Positions 8,257 through 15,923 of a DNA stretch of 64,000 nucleotides are shown here, one piece after another; positions within the stretch are counted from its first letter, which is position 1, and each line of letters opens with the position of its first letter. This DNA is from Peptoniphilus catoniae (lineage in GTDB: Bacteria > Bacillota > Clostridia > Tissierellales > Peptoniphilaceae), in contig NZ_LR588414.1 of NCBI RefSeq assembly GCF_901447155.2, positions 124,001 through 188,000 of the forward strand, in the 5' to 3' direction. Below the pieces are notes generated by a model. It saw only the letters and a program-made list of their open reading frames with translations, was not told where the DNA came from and did no database searches. The translations under genes were made by a program, and so were the position numbers.

Positions 8257-9611
8257 AGAAATTAAAAATGAAACAAAACATGAAAGAACAGTTATTGACC
8301 AAGAAGCCATTGTCTTTAATGTTTCAATTATCTATACCAGCAGTAATTGGCATGGTGGTTATAGGTCTATATCCACTTATGGATGGAATATTTGCTGGAC
8401 AAATAATTGGTGAGAATGCTATGGCGGCTTGCTCAATAGCTATGCCACTTACATTTTTTAATAATGGGATTGCAACGCTTATAGGGATAGGTTCGGCATC
8501 AATTTTATCAAGAGCCATGGGAAAGGGTGATAAAGATACTATAGACAAGCTTATGGGAAATCTTATCTATTGGATTATATTTTTTTCAACGATCATAACA
8601 ATAGGAGGAATACTTCTAGGACCATATTTTTTAGATTTAATTGGAGCAACAGGAGAAATAAAGGCATTAGGCATAAGGTATTTAAGAATAATATTTCTAG
8701 GCTCAATTTTTGTAAACTTTACCCAGTCAGCCAATATGGTTATGCGTGGTGAAGGACTTATGAAAAGAGCAATGAGTATCATGGGACTTGGTGCCTTTAT
8801 CAATATAGCTCTTGATCCAATACTAATGAAATTAATGGGTGATTATGCCATTGAGGGAGCAGCTATAGCAACTGTAACAGCACAAATAATTCAAGCAGTT
8901 ATTACTCTTTATTATTTTAAGAGTAAAAGTGAAAATGTAAAAATAAAGAAAATAAAAAAAGAAAAAGATATATCAAAGGAAATGTTTGGAGTAGGAGTAT
9001 CAGCTATGATCATGCAAGTATTTTTCATGGTTCAACAAACATTGCTTTATAGACAAGCTTTTAGATATGGAGGAGATCCAAATGCAATATTAATGTCGGC
9101 AACTTTGAGATTTTATGGATTTTCATTTATACCAATTTGGGGAATGAGTCAGGCGTTACAGCCGATTATTGGTACAAACTTTGGAGCAAAACAATACGAT
9201 AGAGTAAAGGAAACTATGAAGATATTTTCTATAGGAGGAACAGTACTTGCAGCAATTTTTTGGTTACCAGCACAAGTATTTTCAAAACAGTTACTTGGTT
9301 TATTTAAAGTAAGTCAGGATATAATTTCAAGTGGAGTTAATAATTTCAGAATGTTCTATTCAGTATTTATTCTTTATGGAATTATGATTATGACAATAAC
9401 TTTTTTCCAAGCGATAGGGGATGGAAAAAAAGCTGGAATGATTGTAATGTTAAGACAGCTAATACTACTTGTTCCAGCCTTACTTATATTTCCAAGAGTA
9501 TTTGGAGCAGGGGCTGTTTGGTGGACAGAACCAGTTGTAGATTTTACTATGATAATGGTAGGTTTAGCAATGCAAGCAAAGGCTCTTTCAAATATGAATG
9601 TAAATAAATAA
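8253..9611 (+). CDS. MATE family multidrug/metabolite exporter
   Basis: A Na+- or H+-coupled exporter of the MATE family with about 12 membrane helices in 452 residues. Family features are the N-terminal PLSLMFQLSIPAVIGMVVIGLYP-type entry helix, the NMVMRGEGLMKRAM loop and the second-half repeat starting near SKEMFGVGVSAMIMQ. Possible starts are TTG 8253 (overlapping the ABC stop), ATG 8268 or ATG 8280; none has a clear ribosome-binding site, which fits translational coupling. The gene lies exactly between two 31-bp direct repeats, suggesting it arrived after the ABC pair. Its substrate is unknown. MATE genes often accompany AraC/ABC clusters of this type in clostridia. Confidence 0.82.
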   Translation: MKKLKMKQNMKEQLLTKKPLSLMFQLSIPAVIGMVVIGLYPLMDGIFAGQIIGENAMAACSIAMPLTFFNNGIATLIGIGSASILSRAMGKGDKDTIDKLMGNLIYWIIFFSTIITIGGILLGPYFLDLIGATGEIKALGIRYLRIIFLGSIFVNFTQSANMVMRGEGLMKRAMSIMGLGAFINIALDPILMKLMGDYAIEGAAIATVTAQIIQAVITLYYFKSKSENVKIKKIKKEKDISKEMFGVGVSAMIMQVFFMVQQTLLYRQAFRYGGDPNAILMSATLRFYGFSFIPIWGMSQALQPIIGTNFGAKQYDRVKETMKIFSIGGTVLAAIFWLPAQVFSKQLLGLFKVSQDIISSGVNNFRMFYSVFILYGIMIMTITFFQAIGDGKKAGMIVMLRQLILLVPALLIFPRVFGAGAVWWTEPVVDFTMIMVGLAMQAKALSNMNVNK

Positions 9612-9626
9612 AAATAAAATAAAGAG

Positions 9627-9657
9627 AAAAACAAAAATGACAGAAGAATTTATTTAT
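9627..9657 (+). repeat. Right copy of 31-bp direct repeat flanking the MATE gene
   Basis: Matches 8223-8253 at 30 of 31 bases. It joins directly to the ABC-ATPase fragment at 9654. Confidence 0.85.
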
Positions 9658-9770
9658 CAGGAGGACAGAAGCAAAGACTTGCAATAGCATCTGTTATGTG
9701 CAAGGATTCTCCATTTAGCTATTTCGAAGAACCTGCAAGTGGTATGGATTATTCCAATATGATAAAAATT
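9654..9770 (+). pseudogene. ABC (ECF-type) ATPase fragment
   Basis: 39 codons encode LSGGQKQRLAIAS, then KDSPF, FEEPASGMDYSNMIKI. This is the signature-to-Walker B stretch of an energy-coupling-factor type ATPase, in which Walker B normally reads DEPTSGxDY. The first Asp has become Glu and nothing remains on either side. It is probably the stub of a third transporter gene deleted from the cluster. The terminator follows at once. Confidence 0.7.
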
Positions 9771-9799
9771 GGCAGTCTTTGGACTGCCTTTATTTTTTA
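9771..9799 (+). terminator. Terminator, near copy of the one at 3519
   Basis: GGCAGTC-TTTG-GACTGCC then TTTATTTTTTA. It differs from 3519-3546 by one loop base over 28 positions. Confidence 0.9.
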
Positions 9800-9826
9800 T
9801 TTACTTTAACACAGCAAATCTTATAG

Positions 9827-9856
9827 TTGAAAAGAATCAACCTTATATGCTATAAC
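9827..9856 (+). promoter_or_regulatory. Promoter of the 9908 operon
   Basis: TTGAAA, 18-base gap, TATAAC at 9851-9856, with the Fur-like palindrome starting 13 bases downstream. Confidence 0.55.
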
Positions 9857-9868
9857 TAAATCAATAAA

Positions 9869-9883
9869 TGATAATTAATATCA
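9869..9883. promoter_or_regulatory. Fur-like box, one half-site mismatch
   Basis: TGATAATTAATATCA: the left half matches the 7-1-7 consensus exactly and the right half has one change (AATATCA for ATTATCA). It sits over the expected transcription start, as at 4732. Confidence 0.65.
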
Positions 9884-9907
9884 TTTAAATGAAAGAGGTG
9901 TTTAATT

Positions 9908-10546
9908 TTGACTTTGTACAAGAGTATATTAATTGGTTTTTTTGGTTCATTCTTAATGTTCTTGGGTGACATGACCTTATATTATGACCCTAATGATTAC
10001 GATGGCAAGGATGCCATAAACAGTGTTATTGGCATAATGAAAAATGTCAGCATAAAAAGATTATACATTGGCGGCCTTTTAGGTCCAATATCTGCCTTTA
10101 TATATTGTCTTGGATTTTATCATATAGTTTTGGCCATGCAAGAAAAGTATTTAACTATCGGATGGTTTATATTTTTAGTGAAAGTTTTTGGCATAATATT
10201 AGGAGGCTCTTTTCACATTCAATGTGCCAACCTAGGTCTTTTGTCAAGGCATGAAAACAAGGGAGCCTTAGATGAGTCTTTAAAATTTTTAAAACTCCAA
10301 GGAAAAATAGTTTTTGTAATTGCGGCTTTAGCAAACCTAGCATTAACTTTGGTAATTTTATCTGGACTTACAGTATTTCCAAAATGGCAAGTCCTATTTA
10401 CACCTATGTTTCTTTTAATTCTCACTCCTCTTACTGAGAGATTGCCAAAGGGACTGCATATGATTATCTGCGGCGGTTGGTTTAACTTAATATATTTTAT
10501 TTACTACTTAACCTTATTGATAAACTATACTAATATGAATTTATAA
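9908..10546 (+). CDS. Integral membrane protein of unknown function
   Basis: 212 residues with about six hydrophobic segments: 5-22, 53-72, 82-103, 136-158, 162-178 and 188-207. I do not recognise a characterised family with certainty; it resembles small uncharacterised six-helix proteins (DUF6796/DUF4386-like). The start is TTG 9908, placed 7 bases after AGAGGTG. It is the first gene behind a Fur-like box and probably leads the methyltransferase and hydrolase genes that follow, although an 81-base gap allows a separate transcript. Confidence 0.55.
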   Translation: MTLYKSILIGFFGSFLMFLGDMTLYYDPNDYDGKDAINSVIGIMKNVSIKRLYIGGLLGPISAFIYCLGFYHIVLAMQEKYLTIGWFIFLVKVFGIILGGSFHIQCANLGLLSRHENKGALDESLKFLKLQGKIVFVIAALANLALTLVILSGLTVFPKWQVLFTPMFLLILTPLTERLPKGLHMIICGGWFNLIYFIYYLTLLINYTNMNL

Positions 10547-10627
10547 GCTTATAAGTCAGAGATTAAAATTATTATTTTTGTAGACAAAGCAAATTTTATA
10601 AAATTAATTATTTACAGGAGAAAATTT

Positions 10628-11455
10628 ATGAAACAATTAAATTTTATAGATGACAAGAAAATAAGAGCTGACTATAAAAACTGGGTTCCTGAAAGCTTGT
10701 TAAAGAATTTAATCTTTGCAAGCCTTGCAGCTTTCATCCTATTTATAGCCTTTGGTGTCAGTGATTTTGTATTTAGTGGAAGAACTCGTCTAATATGTGC
10801 CCTTATTCTTGGGCTTGCAACGTTGATACTTATTTTCTTTGCAAGCTGGATGAGATTTTTATATAGGGCTTTTGATTACAACGGAAAAAGAAAGCTTGCC
10901 AAAGTCATAATAGAGGGGACTGCCGACTATGTAAAGATCCCAGATGGTGGCGTGGGTTTAGATGTAGGATGTGGTAGCGGTGCACTTACAATTGCTTGCG
11001 CAAAGAAAAATCCAAAAGCAACCATGGTGGGCTGCGATATTTGGGGTGGCTCATACAAAAGTGAATTTTCTAAGGAACTCTGTAAAAATAATGCAAAATT
11101 AGAGGGAGTAGAAAATGTTAGATTTGAAAATGGTAATGCAGTGAATCTTCCTTTTGAAGATGAAAGTTTTGATGCAGTAACTAGCAACTATGTTTATCAC
11201 AATATAACGGGGAAAAATAAACAAAAACTTTTACTGGAAACATTTCGTGTACTAAAAAAAGGTGGAGTTTTTGTTATTCATGATTTGATGAGCAAGTCAA
11301 GATACGGTGATATGAATAAATTTATGGAAAAGCTTAAACAAGATGGCTACGAAGATGTGCAATTAATTGATACAACAAAGGGTCTTTTTATGGGTCACAA
11401 AGAAGCTTTATTGTTAGGACTTTACGGCTCAACCCTTCTTATTGGCAAAAAATAA
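10628..11455 (+). CDS. Membrane-anchored class I SAM-dependent methyltransferase
   Basis: Two membrane helices (about residues 25-45 and 53-75) precede a class I methyltransferase fold. Motif I is GLDVGCGSG (about 115), the acidic loop is VGCDIWGG, and the post-motif stretch is NLPFEDESFDAVTSNYVYHN. Its substrate is unknown. The start at 10628 follows ACAGGAG. The small-molecule-type domain and its neighbours (a thiazoline-hydrolase-like protein and an alpha/beta hydrolase) suggest modification of a secondary metabolite or chelator, which is inference. Confidence 0.75.
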   Translation: MKQLNFIDDKKIRADYKNWVPESLLKNLIFASLAAFILFIAFGVSDFVFSGRTRLICALILGLATLILIFFASWMRFLYRAFDYNGKRKLAKVIIEGTADYVKIPDGGVGLDVGCGSGALTIACAKKNPKATMVGCDIWGGSYKSEFSKELCKNNAKLEGVENVRFENGNAVNLPFEDESFDAVTSNYVYHNITGKNKQKLLLETFRVLKKGGVFVIHDLMSKSRYGDMNKFMEKLKQDGYEDVQLIDTTKGLFMGHKEALLLGLYGSTLLIGKK

Positions 11456-11508
11456 AATAGCATATGAATTACTATAAAAAATTTTAGAAAGTTGATGGGG
11501 TGTGCAAG

Positions 11509-12135
11509 ATGAAATACAAAGGTTTTTATTTCTTATTATTTAAAGGTCCAATGAAGAAAGTTCTTATAGAAAAATATAATAAAGCATATGCTTCAGAAAT
11601 TATTAAAAAGAGCAAAAAAGTTTATCGAGAACTTGTAAAAAATATGGACGATATCGGCGAGGATAATCCCATGGCATACAATGAGATGTTCGCCCTTGTT
11701 TTTGTTGCTCCATATATAGCAAGTGAGAAAAAAATTCCGCCGGAGACCGTCCAGGAAATGATGCGTCGATCTCTTTATACTTTCAAATGGTTTTTTTCCT
11801 GGATTAATCTCAATACTAAAAGGGGAAAAGAGGCCAATAAGAAAAATATTCTTAAGTATTACAAGTGGTATACAGAGGAAAAAGAAAAGCTCTATCCCAC
11901 ATCTTTTAAAGTCGACTTCGAAGGTCAGCCCTATGAGGGTGCTTGTTATTATAGAATTACTCGATGCCCAATATGTACCTACACCAAGAAACTTGGCGTG
12001 TTTGAACTGATGCCACTTTTCTGTGAACTTGATGAGCTTATGATAAGCTTTCAACATGGAGTTTTACACAGAAAAGAAACTATCGCCAAGGGAGGAGACT
12101 ATTGTGATTACTTCATCTTGGGAAATAAAGAGTAA
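11509..12135 (+). CDS. L-2-amino-thiazoline-4-carboxylate hydrolase family protein
   Basis: A 208-residue protein resembling the ATC-hydrolase family, named for the enzyme that opens the thiazoline ring of ATC to S- or N-carbamoyl-cysteine in Pseudomonas cysteine formation. The recognisable part is the C-terminal third: RCPICTYTKKLGVFELMPLFC, then LDELMISFQHGVLHR and a closing AKGGDYCDYFILG with conserved Cys, Asp and Gly-Gly. Other members serve unknown substrates, so hydrolysis of ATC itself should not be assumed. I prefer ATG 11509 to GTG 11500. A thiazoline-acting enzyme in a Fur-controlled cluster invites a link with thiazoline-containing siderophores. Confidence 0.65.
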   Translation: MKYKGFYFLLFKGPMKKVLIEKYNKAYASEIIKKSKKVYRELVKNMDDIGEDNPMAYNEMFALVFVAPYIASEKKIPPETVQEMMRRSLYTFKWFFSWINLNTKRGKEANKKNILKYYKWYTEEKEKLYPTSFKVDFEGQPYEGACYYRITRCPICTYTKKLGVFELMPLFCELDELMISFQHGVLHRKETIAKGGDYCDYFILGNKE

Positions 12136-12204
12136 GAGATAATTTTATTATTAGAGAGGATATTTTTACTTGCTTTTGAAAAAAATTAAATAATGAGGAA
12201 TTAA

Positions 12205-12951
12205 ATGAAATTTATTAGCTACGGAAATAGAAATAATAAGACAATATTATTTATCCATGGGCTTGCCTCTACTGCAGACCTATGTTTCAAAGCTCTTCTT
12301 CCTTATTTGCAAGACTATTTTGTAATTTTCTGCGAATTGGACGAACATTATGGGACTAATCCCAAAGATTTAACTTCAATGAAAGAAACCATAAATTCCA
12401 TCGAAAGCTATATATTAAATGAAATGGGCGGGAGTGTGTATGGAATATGCGGATTTTCTATGGGAGCGACTATAGGAGTTGAACTAATTGGAAGAGGAAA
12501 TATTTCTGCTTCGAAAGTCCTCTTAGATGCGGCGATTACTGCCGAGTTGGGTTTGATGGCAGCGCCTCTTACTTTTGCTTTTATCATTGGGACAAGAAGG
12601 ATTAAAAATAAAAAACCCATTCCTAAATTTTTATTAGATAAGATTATGGGCAAGGATAATCTAAGCATAATAGAAATGATGTATCCGCAAATTTCAAAAA
12701 ATACGATTAAAAACGCCTGCAAGTTTATCTATCATTACAAGCCTCCAAAAAATTTAAACAAGTTTTCAAATCCAGTAAGATTTTGGAGGGGAAGCGAAGA
12801 GCCTATCCCTGCAAAAAGTGAAAAGATATTAAGAGAGTATCTTCCACAAATGAAAACAGAAGTATTTGAAGGAATGGGTCATGGACAATTTCTCCACGAT
12901 CATCCCAAAGAATACGCGGAGAAACTAAAAATCTTTTTGGAAAATAAATAA
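12205..12951 (+). CDS. Alpha/beta hydrolase
   Basis: 248 residues with the alpha/beta-hydrolase layout: oxyanion HGLAS near residue 19, nucleophile elbow GFSMG near residues 83-87 (Ser about 85), a late Asp/Glu region near 200 and the catalytic His in GMGHGQFLHDHP (about 230). An inserted cap region (about 115-170) is basic. Substrate unknown; esterase, thioesterase and lactonase activities are all possible. It sits between the ATC-hydrolase-like gene and a membrane protein in the same orientation, with a 9-base gap to the latter. Confidence 0.75.
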   Translation: MKFISYGNRNNKTILFIHGLASTADLCFKALLPYLQDYFVIFCELDEHYGTNPKDLTSMKETINSIESYILNEMGGSVYGICGFSMGATIGVELIGRGNISASKVLLDAAITAELGLMAAPLTFAFIIGTRRIKNKKPIPKFLLDKIMGKDNLSIIEMMYPQISKNTIKNACKFIYHYKPPKNLNKFSNPVRFWRGSEEPIPAKSEKILREYLPQMKTEVFEGMGHGQFLHDHPKEYAEKLKIFLENK

Positions 12952-12961
12952 GGAGAATATT

Positions 12962-13468
12962 ATGGATATAACAAGAGCAATATTAGATGGAATTGCAATG
13001 GCCGCTATCTTTAACGGTGCAGTGGCAGCTTTTGTACTGATTAACCCGAGATTTTTCTTTGATTCCTATCCAAAGAAAATACAAAATTCGGCTCCAGAAA
13101 AGATGACAAAAAAAGAGAAAAGAATAAATTTAATACTTACATTTATAATTTCAGGAATCGTATTTATATATGGAATGACCTCTCTTTTACATACGGGAAT
13201 AAGAGGACTTAGAGATCTTTTCTGGATGAGCTATATTCAGTGGATAATATTAAACTTGGGAGATTTCCTTCTATTGGATGTACTTTTGTTCCAAGGAAAG
13301 TACAAGGATAAGATAGTAATACCAGGTACAGAAGGACATGAGGACTACGAATTTAGAAATTGGATGAAGCATTTGGCTATTAAAGAACATTTTATCTTGA
13401 TGCCATTTTTACTAATTCCAATAGTATCCATAGTCCAAGCCTGGCTAGTGCTGCTACTGGGATTATAA
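12962..13468 (+). CDS. Four-helix membrane protein of unknown function
   Basis: 168 residues with hydrophobic segments at about 8-28, 55-75, 92-113 and 142-166. I recognise no family. The start follows AAGGAG with good spacing, and only 10 bases separate it from the alpha/beta hydrolase, so it is the last gene of that operon. Role unknown. Confidence 0.55.
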   Translation: MDITRAILDGIAMAAIFNGAVAAFVLINPRFFFDSYPKKIQNSAPEKMTKKEKRINLILTFIISGIVFIYGMTSLLHTGIRGLRDLFWMSYIQWIILNLGDFLLLDVLLFQGKYKDKIVIPGTEGHEDYEFRNWMKHLAIKEHFILMPFLLIPIVSIVQAWLVLLLGL

Positions 13469-13598
13469 AATAAAATTGATATATGGCAAAAGTTGTGACA
13501 CATAAGAAGTGCGAGAAAAATCCTTTAAAAAAATGCAACTAATATAAGATAATAATTTAGAACCAGATAAATTTAAGCAAAAACACGAGGAAAATAAT

Positions 13599-14038
13599 TT
13601 GATAGTTAGAAACATATCAAAATCAGATTTAGAAGACTTAGCAAGACTAATGGTGGATGTCTATAATGCTCCACCTTGGAATGATAAGTAGACAGCAGAG
13701 ACAGCCCTGGAATCCTTAACCGATATTTCAGATTTTCCAAATTTTTTTTGGCAATGTAATTGTTTATGGAAATAAAATAATTGGTGCAATAATTGATCAT
13801 ATAAGAAGATATGCTACTGAATCAACTTTTTATATAGATGAGTTTTTTATTTTTGAAGACTATAGGGGGACTGGTCTAGCAAAAAAATTTTTACCAAACA
13901 AGTATAAAACAATCACAGCAAAGAGGTATAAGTGGAGTATTTTTTACTACTTTAAAAAACTCTCAAGCCTATAATTTTTATGTAAAACAAGGTACTTGGG
14001 ATTTGGAAGATTCTGCATGCTTCTACCATAAATTTTAG
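13599..14038 (+). pseudogene. GNAT acetyltransferase remnant
   Basis: The frame opens at TTG 13599 behind a GAGG site with IVRNISKSDLEDLARLMVDVYNAPPWN. An in-frame TAG then falls where Trp is expected (NDxWTAETA). A +1 change in a T-run near 13742-13749 restores FGNVIVYGNKIIGAIIDH and FFIFEDYRGTGLAKKF, the GNAT acetyl-CoA loop region, though the usual R/Q-x-x-G-x-G loop is degraded to YRGTGL. A further shift near 13926 precedes GISGVFFTTLKNSQAYNFY and FYHKF at the end. Substrate unknown; not functional. Confidence 0.75.
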
Positions 14039-14128
14039 TAGCTTTCCATCAAGTCGATAGGTATTTTTCTTTAAAAAATTCTTAGATAAGAGTATTATTG
14101 TAATTATTAATTTAAAACGAGGAAGTAA

Positions 14129-14526
14129 ATGAAAAAATTTAATTGTTAAAGTACAGTGTGATATCTATATCTGGATTTCTATTTTTAATTGCTTGGTGTG
14201 TTTGTTATGGAATAGGAGAGGGAAAAGACAATATTGTTTTGGTGGTATGCCTAATAACATTTTTAGATTGCTTGGTAATTAGTTCAGTTATGCCATTAAA
14301 TATAGCTACACAAGTATTTTTTCAAAAAACATTAAAAATGAATTTAGAAGTAGAATTATGTCAGTTTTTAGCATGTTTGCATTATCATCAATACCTTTAG
14401 GAAATATGTTTTATGGATTTTTGGCAAATATTATGCCAGCATATATATATATTTATTGCAAGGTTAGCTGTACTAATCACCCACCCACTTATTTTGTATA
14501 TATCGAAAGATAAAAGTGTTAGGTAA
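14129..14526 (+). pseudogene. MFS transporter C-terminal remnant
   Basis: ATG 14129 behind GAGG gives only six codons before a stop. In another frame (from 14143) there are two membrane helices (ISGFLFLIAWCVCYGIG, NIVLVVCLITFLDCLVI), then VFFQKTLKN. After a one-A loss near 14334-14338 comes EFRSRIMSVFSMFALSSIPLG, the typical loop and helix 10 of major-facilitator exporters, and after a slip in the TA repeat at 14441-14450, FIARLAVLITHPLILYISKD to TAA. Only the last third of a transporter is present. Confidence 0.6.
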
Positions 14527-14545
14527 TTCAAAAAATATAGATAGA

Positions 14546-14728
14546 TAATTTAAGTTAAGAGACAAATCTAAAGACGTGGAGAGGATATCTTCATCGTCTT
14601 TTTTATTTGCGAAAACAATAGATGGCAGAAATGTCGACGAATTTACTACCATCCAAATGACAGCAGTTTGTTCATGTGTTAGAGTTTTTGTTGAAACCTT
14701 GGCAGGACTTCCCATTTATTTATATAAA
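14546..14728 (+). pseudogene. Phage portal protein N-terminal fragment
   Basis: The reading KLRDKSKDVERISSSSFLFA, then DEFTTIQMTAVCSCVRVFVE and TLAGLPIYLYK, matches the start of HK97-type portal proteins (the SAVYACVRxLAExIASLPxxLY block). The rest of the roughly 400-residue protein is missing and no other phage gene is nearby. It is a prophage or element scar. Confidence 0.55.
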
Positions 14729-15235
14729 ATAGGTTTATTATTTAAATTAGATAGGATAATAAAGGATGAAAATTATTCTAAATATTCCCATATGCGAGAT
14801 TTTTGGAAAAAATCAAACATTATCTATACTTAGCAATTCAAGTTTAATTTTTATTTATTACTTGTGTCCATTTTATTTTATAGCCTATTATAAAAATAAA
14901 ATATAGAGCCTTTGTACAAATACATCATCTTATAACATTACAAAAAAGAGCTATTTGAAAGGCTTTGAAAGTTAAGCCTGGAGTTTTAAAATGGGGAAAA
15001 TCTAGCATTTATAATAATTTTAGATCAGAAACTTAAGGATATTGAAATCAAAAAGTTAAAGACAGAAGAAAATTTTTAAGGGTAAAAGTCTAGGATAAAA
15101 AAACCAATGCAATATGGAGATTTGTTTATTGAAGAGCTAAAGATATCATTTGAGTTTAAAATGGGACCCGTATTCTCTTAGAACTGATTTTTTGTAATTT
15201 TTATTTATATTTAGTCAGTCCTATGAGTAATACTT
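14729..15235. other. Decayed stretch without a recognisable gene
   Basis: Short open pieces of up to about 30 codons, for example around 15000-15080 and 15107-15180, all broken by stops. No RNA gene or clear terminator is visible. It separates the phage scar from the Crp-type regulator. Confidence 0.4.
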
Positions 15236-15829
15236 TTATATTAATCCCTCTTTTTTCATAAGGGATAACTCTCTTGAAAGGGCAGGCCTATTACAAGCTA
15301 AAAATTTCGCCAAATCCTCCCTAGATAATTTATTGGAAAATAAGTAGTATTTACCATATTTATCTATGCATTTATTAATTTTTTCCCTAATCTTAGGCTT
15401 AGAATATATATCTAATTTGTAGGTTAAGTATGAAATTTGCTCATTATACAATTTTATAATATTTTCCATAAAAATCGGTCTACTTGAACAGGACCTTTTA
15501 TTTTTTTTAAAGATTTTGCTAACATCAAGGGACAAAACTTTAGAATCTTTTTTTGCAACCATAAATCTATCAGTTAGGGAGGAAAAATTTAAAGAAAAAG
15601 AATCTGAGGCCTCGTAAATTCTATCTATAATTTCCTTATCATCATCTACTGCAGATAGATCAATTCTTCCCTTCAAAACTATACCTGCCTTAAAGCCCTT
15701 AGAAAAATCATATAGATATTCGCCTTTACTAAAAATTAAGGTTTTATGATCAATACAAGAAAGTATGTGACGTATAGTGCTTTCGTCTAAACCATAAAAT
15801 AATTTACTTTTCACAATAATTTCTTCCAT
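15236..15829 (-). CDS. Crp/Fnr family regulator
   Basis: A 197-residue protein with an N-terminal cyclic-nucleotide-like beta-roll (IFSKGEYLYDF, GIVLKGRIDLS), a dimerisation helix (about 115-150) and a C-terminal helix-turn-helix, LSREDLAKFLACNRPALSREL (about 165-185). It ends at KKEGLI, a little earlier than most relatives, losing the wing. No cysteine cluster of Fnr type is evident, so the ligand is unknown. It diverges from the methyltransferase/FecBCDE operon, and the perfect palindrome between them is a likely operator. The start is preceded by GAGGGGAT on its own strand. Confidence 0.8.
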   Translation of the reverse strand: MEEIIVKSKLFYGLDESTIRHILSCIDHKTLIFSKGEYLYDFSKGFKAGIVLKGRIDLSAVDDDKEIIDRIYEASDSFSLNFSSLTDRFMVAKKDSKVLSLDVSKIFKKNKRSCSSRPIFMENIIKLYNEQISYLTYKLDIYSKPKIREKINKCIDKYGKYYLFSNKLSREDLAKFLACNRPALSRELSLMKKEGLI

Positions 15830-15842
15830 AAAATCCCCTCTT

Positions 15843-15856
15843 GTTGCTTTTGCAAC
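15843..15856. promoter_or_regulatory. Perfect GTTGC-N4-GCAAC palindrome, probable Crp-type operator
   Basis: GTTGCTTTTGCAAC has 5-4-5 geometry, the spacing used by Crp/Fnr proteins. It lies 14 bases before the start of the Crp-family gene and overlaps the -35 (15850) of the opposing operon. Confidence 0.6.
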
Positions 15857-15878
15857 TGCAATAAAAATTATCTATACT
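15850..15878 (+). promoter_or_regulatory. Promoter of the chelate-uptake operon
   Basis: TTGCAA, 17-base gap, TATACT at 15873-15878. The -35 lies in the GTTGC/GCAAC palindrome and the Fur box starts 17 bases after the -10. Confidence 0.55.
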
Positions 15879-15894
15879 ATAATTATAAACGTAA

Positions 15895-15909
15895 TGATAA
15901 TTATTATCA
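15895..15909. promoter_or_regulatory. Perfect 7-1-7 Fur box
   Basis: TGATAATTATTATCA, identical to the box at 4732. It touches the AAGGAGG ribosome-binding site of the methyltransferase gene. Confidence 0.8.
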
Positions 15910-15923
15910 AGGAGGAAGAGAAA

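Noticed and set aside
9374-9634. 86-codon minus-strand ORF at the MATE end
   Set aside because: Antisense shadow of MATE helices.
11593-12057. 154-codon minus-strand ORF
   Set aside because: Antisense to the thiazoline-hydrolase-like gene, whose family match is clear.
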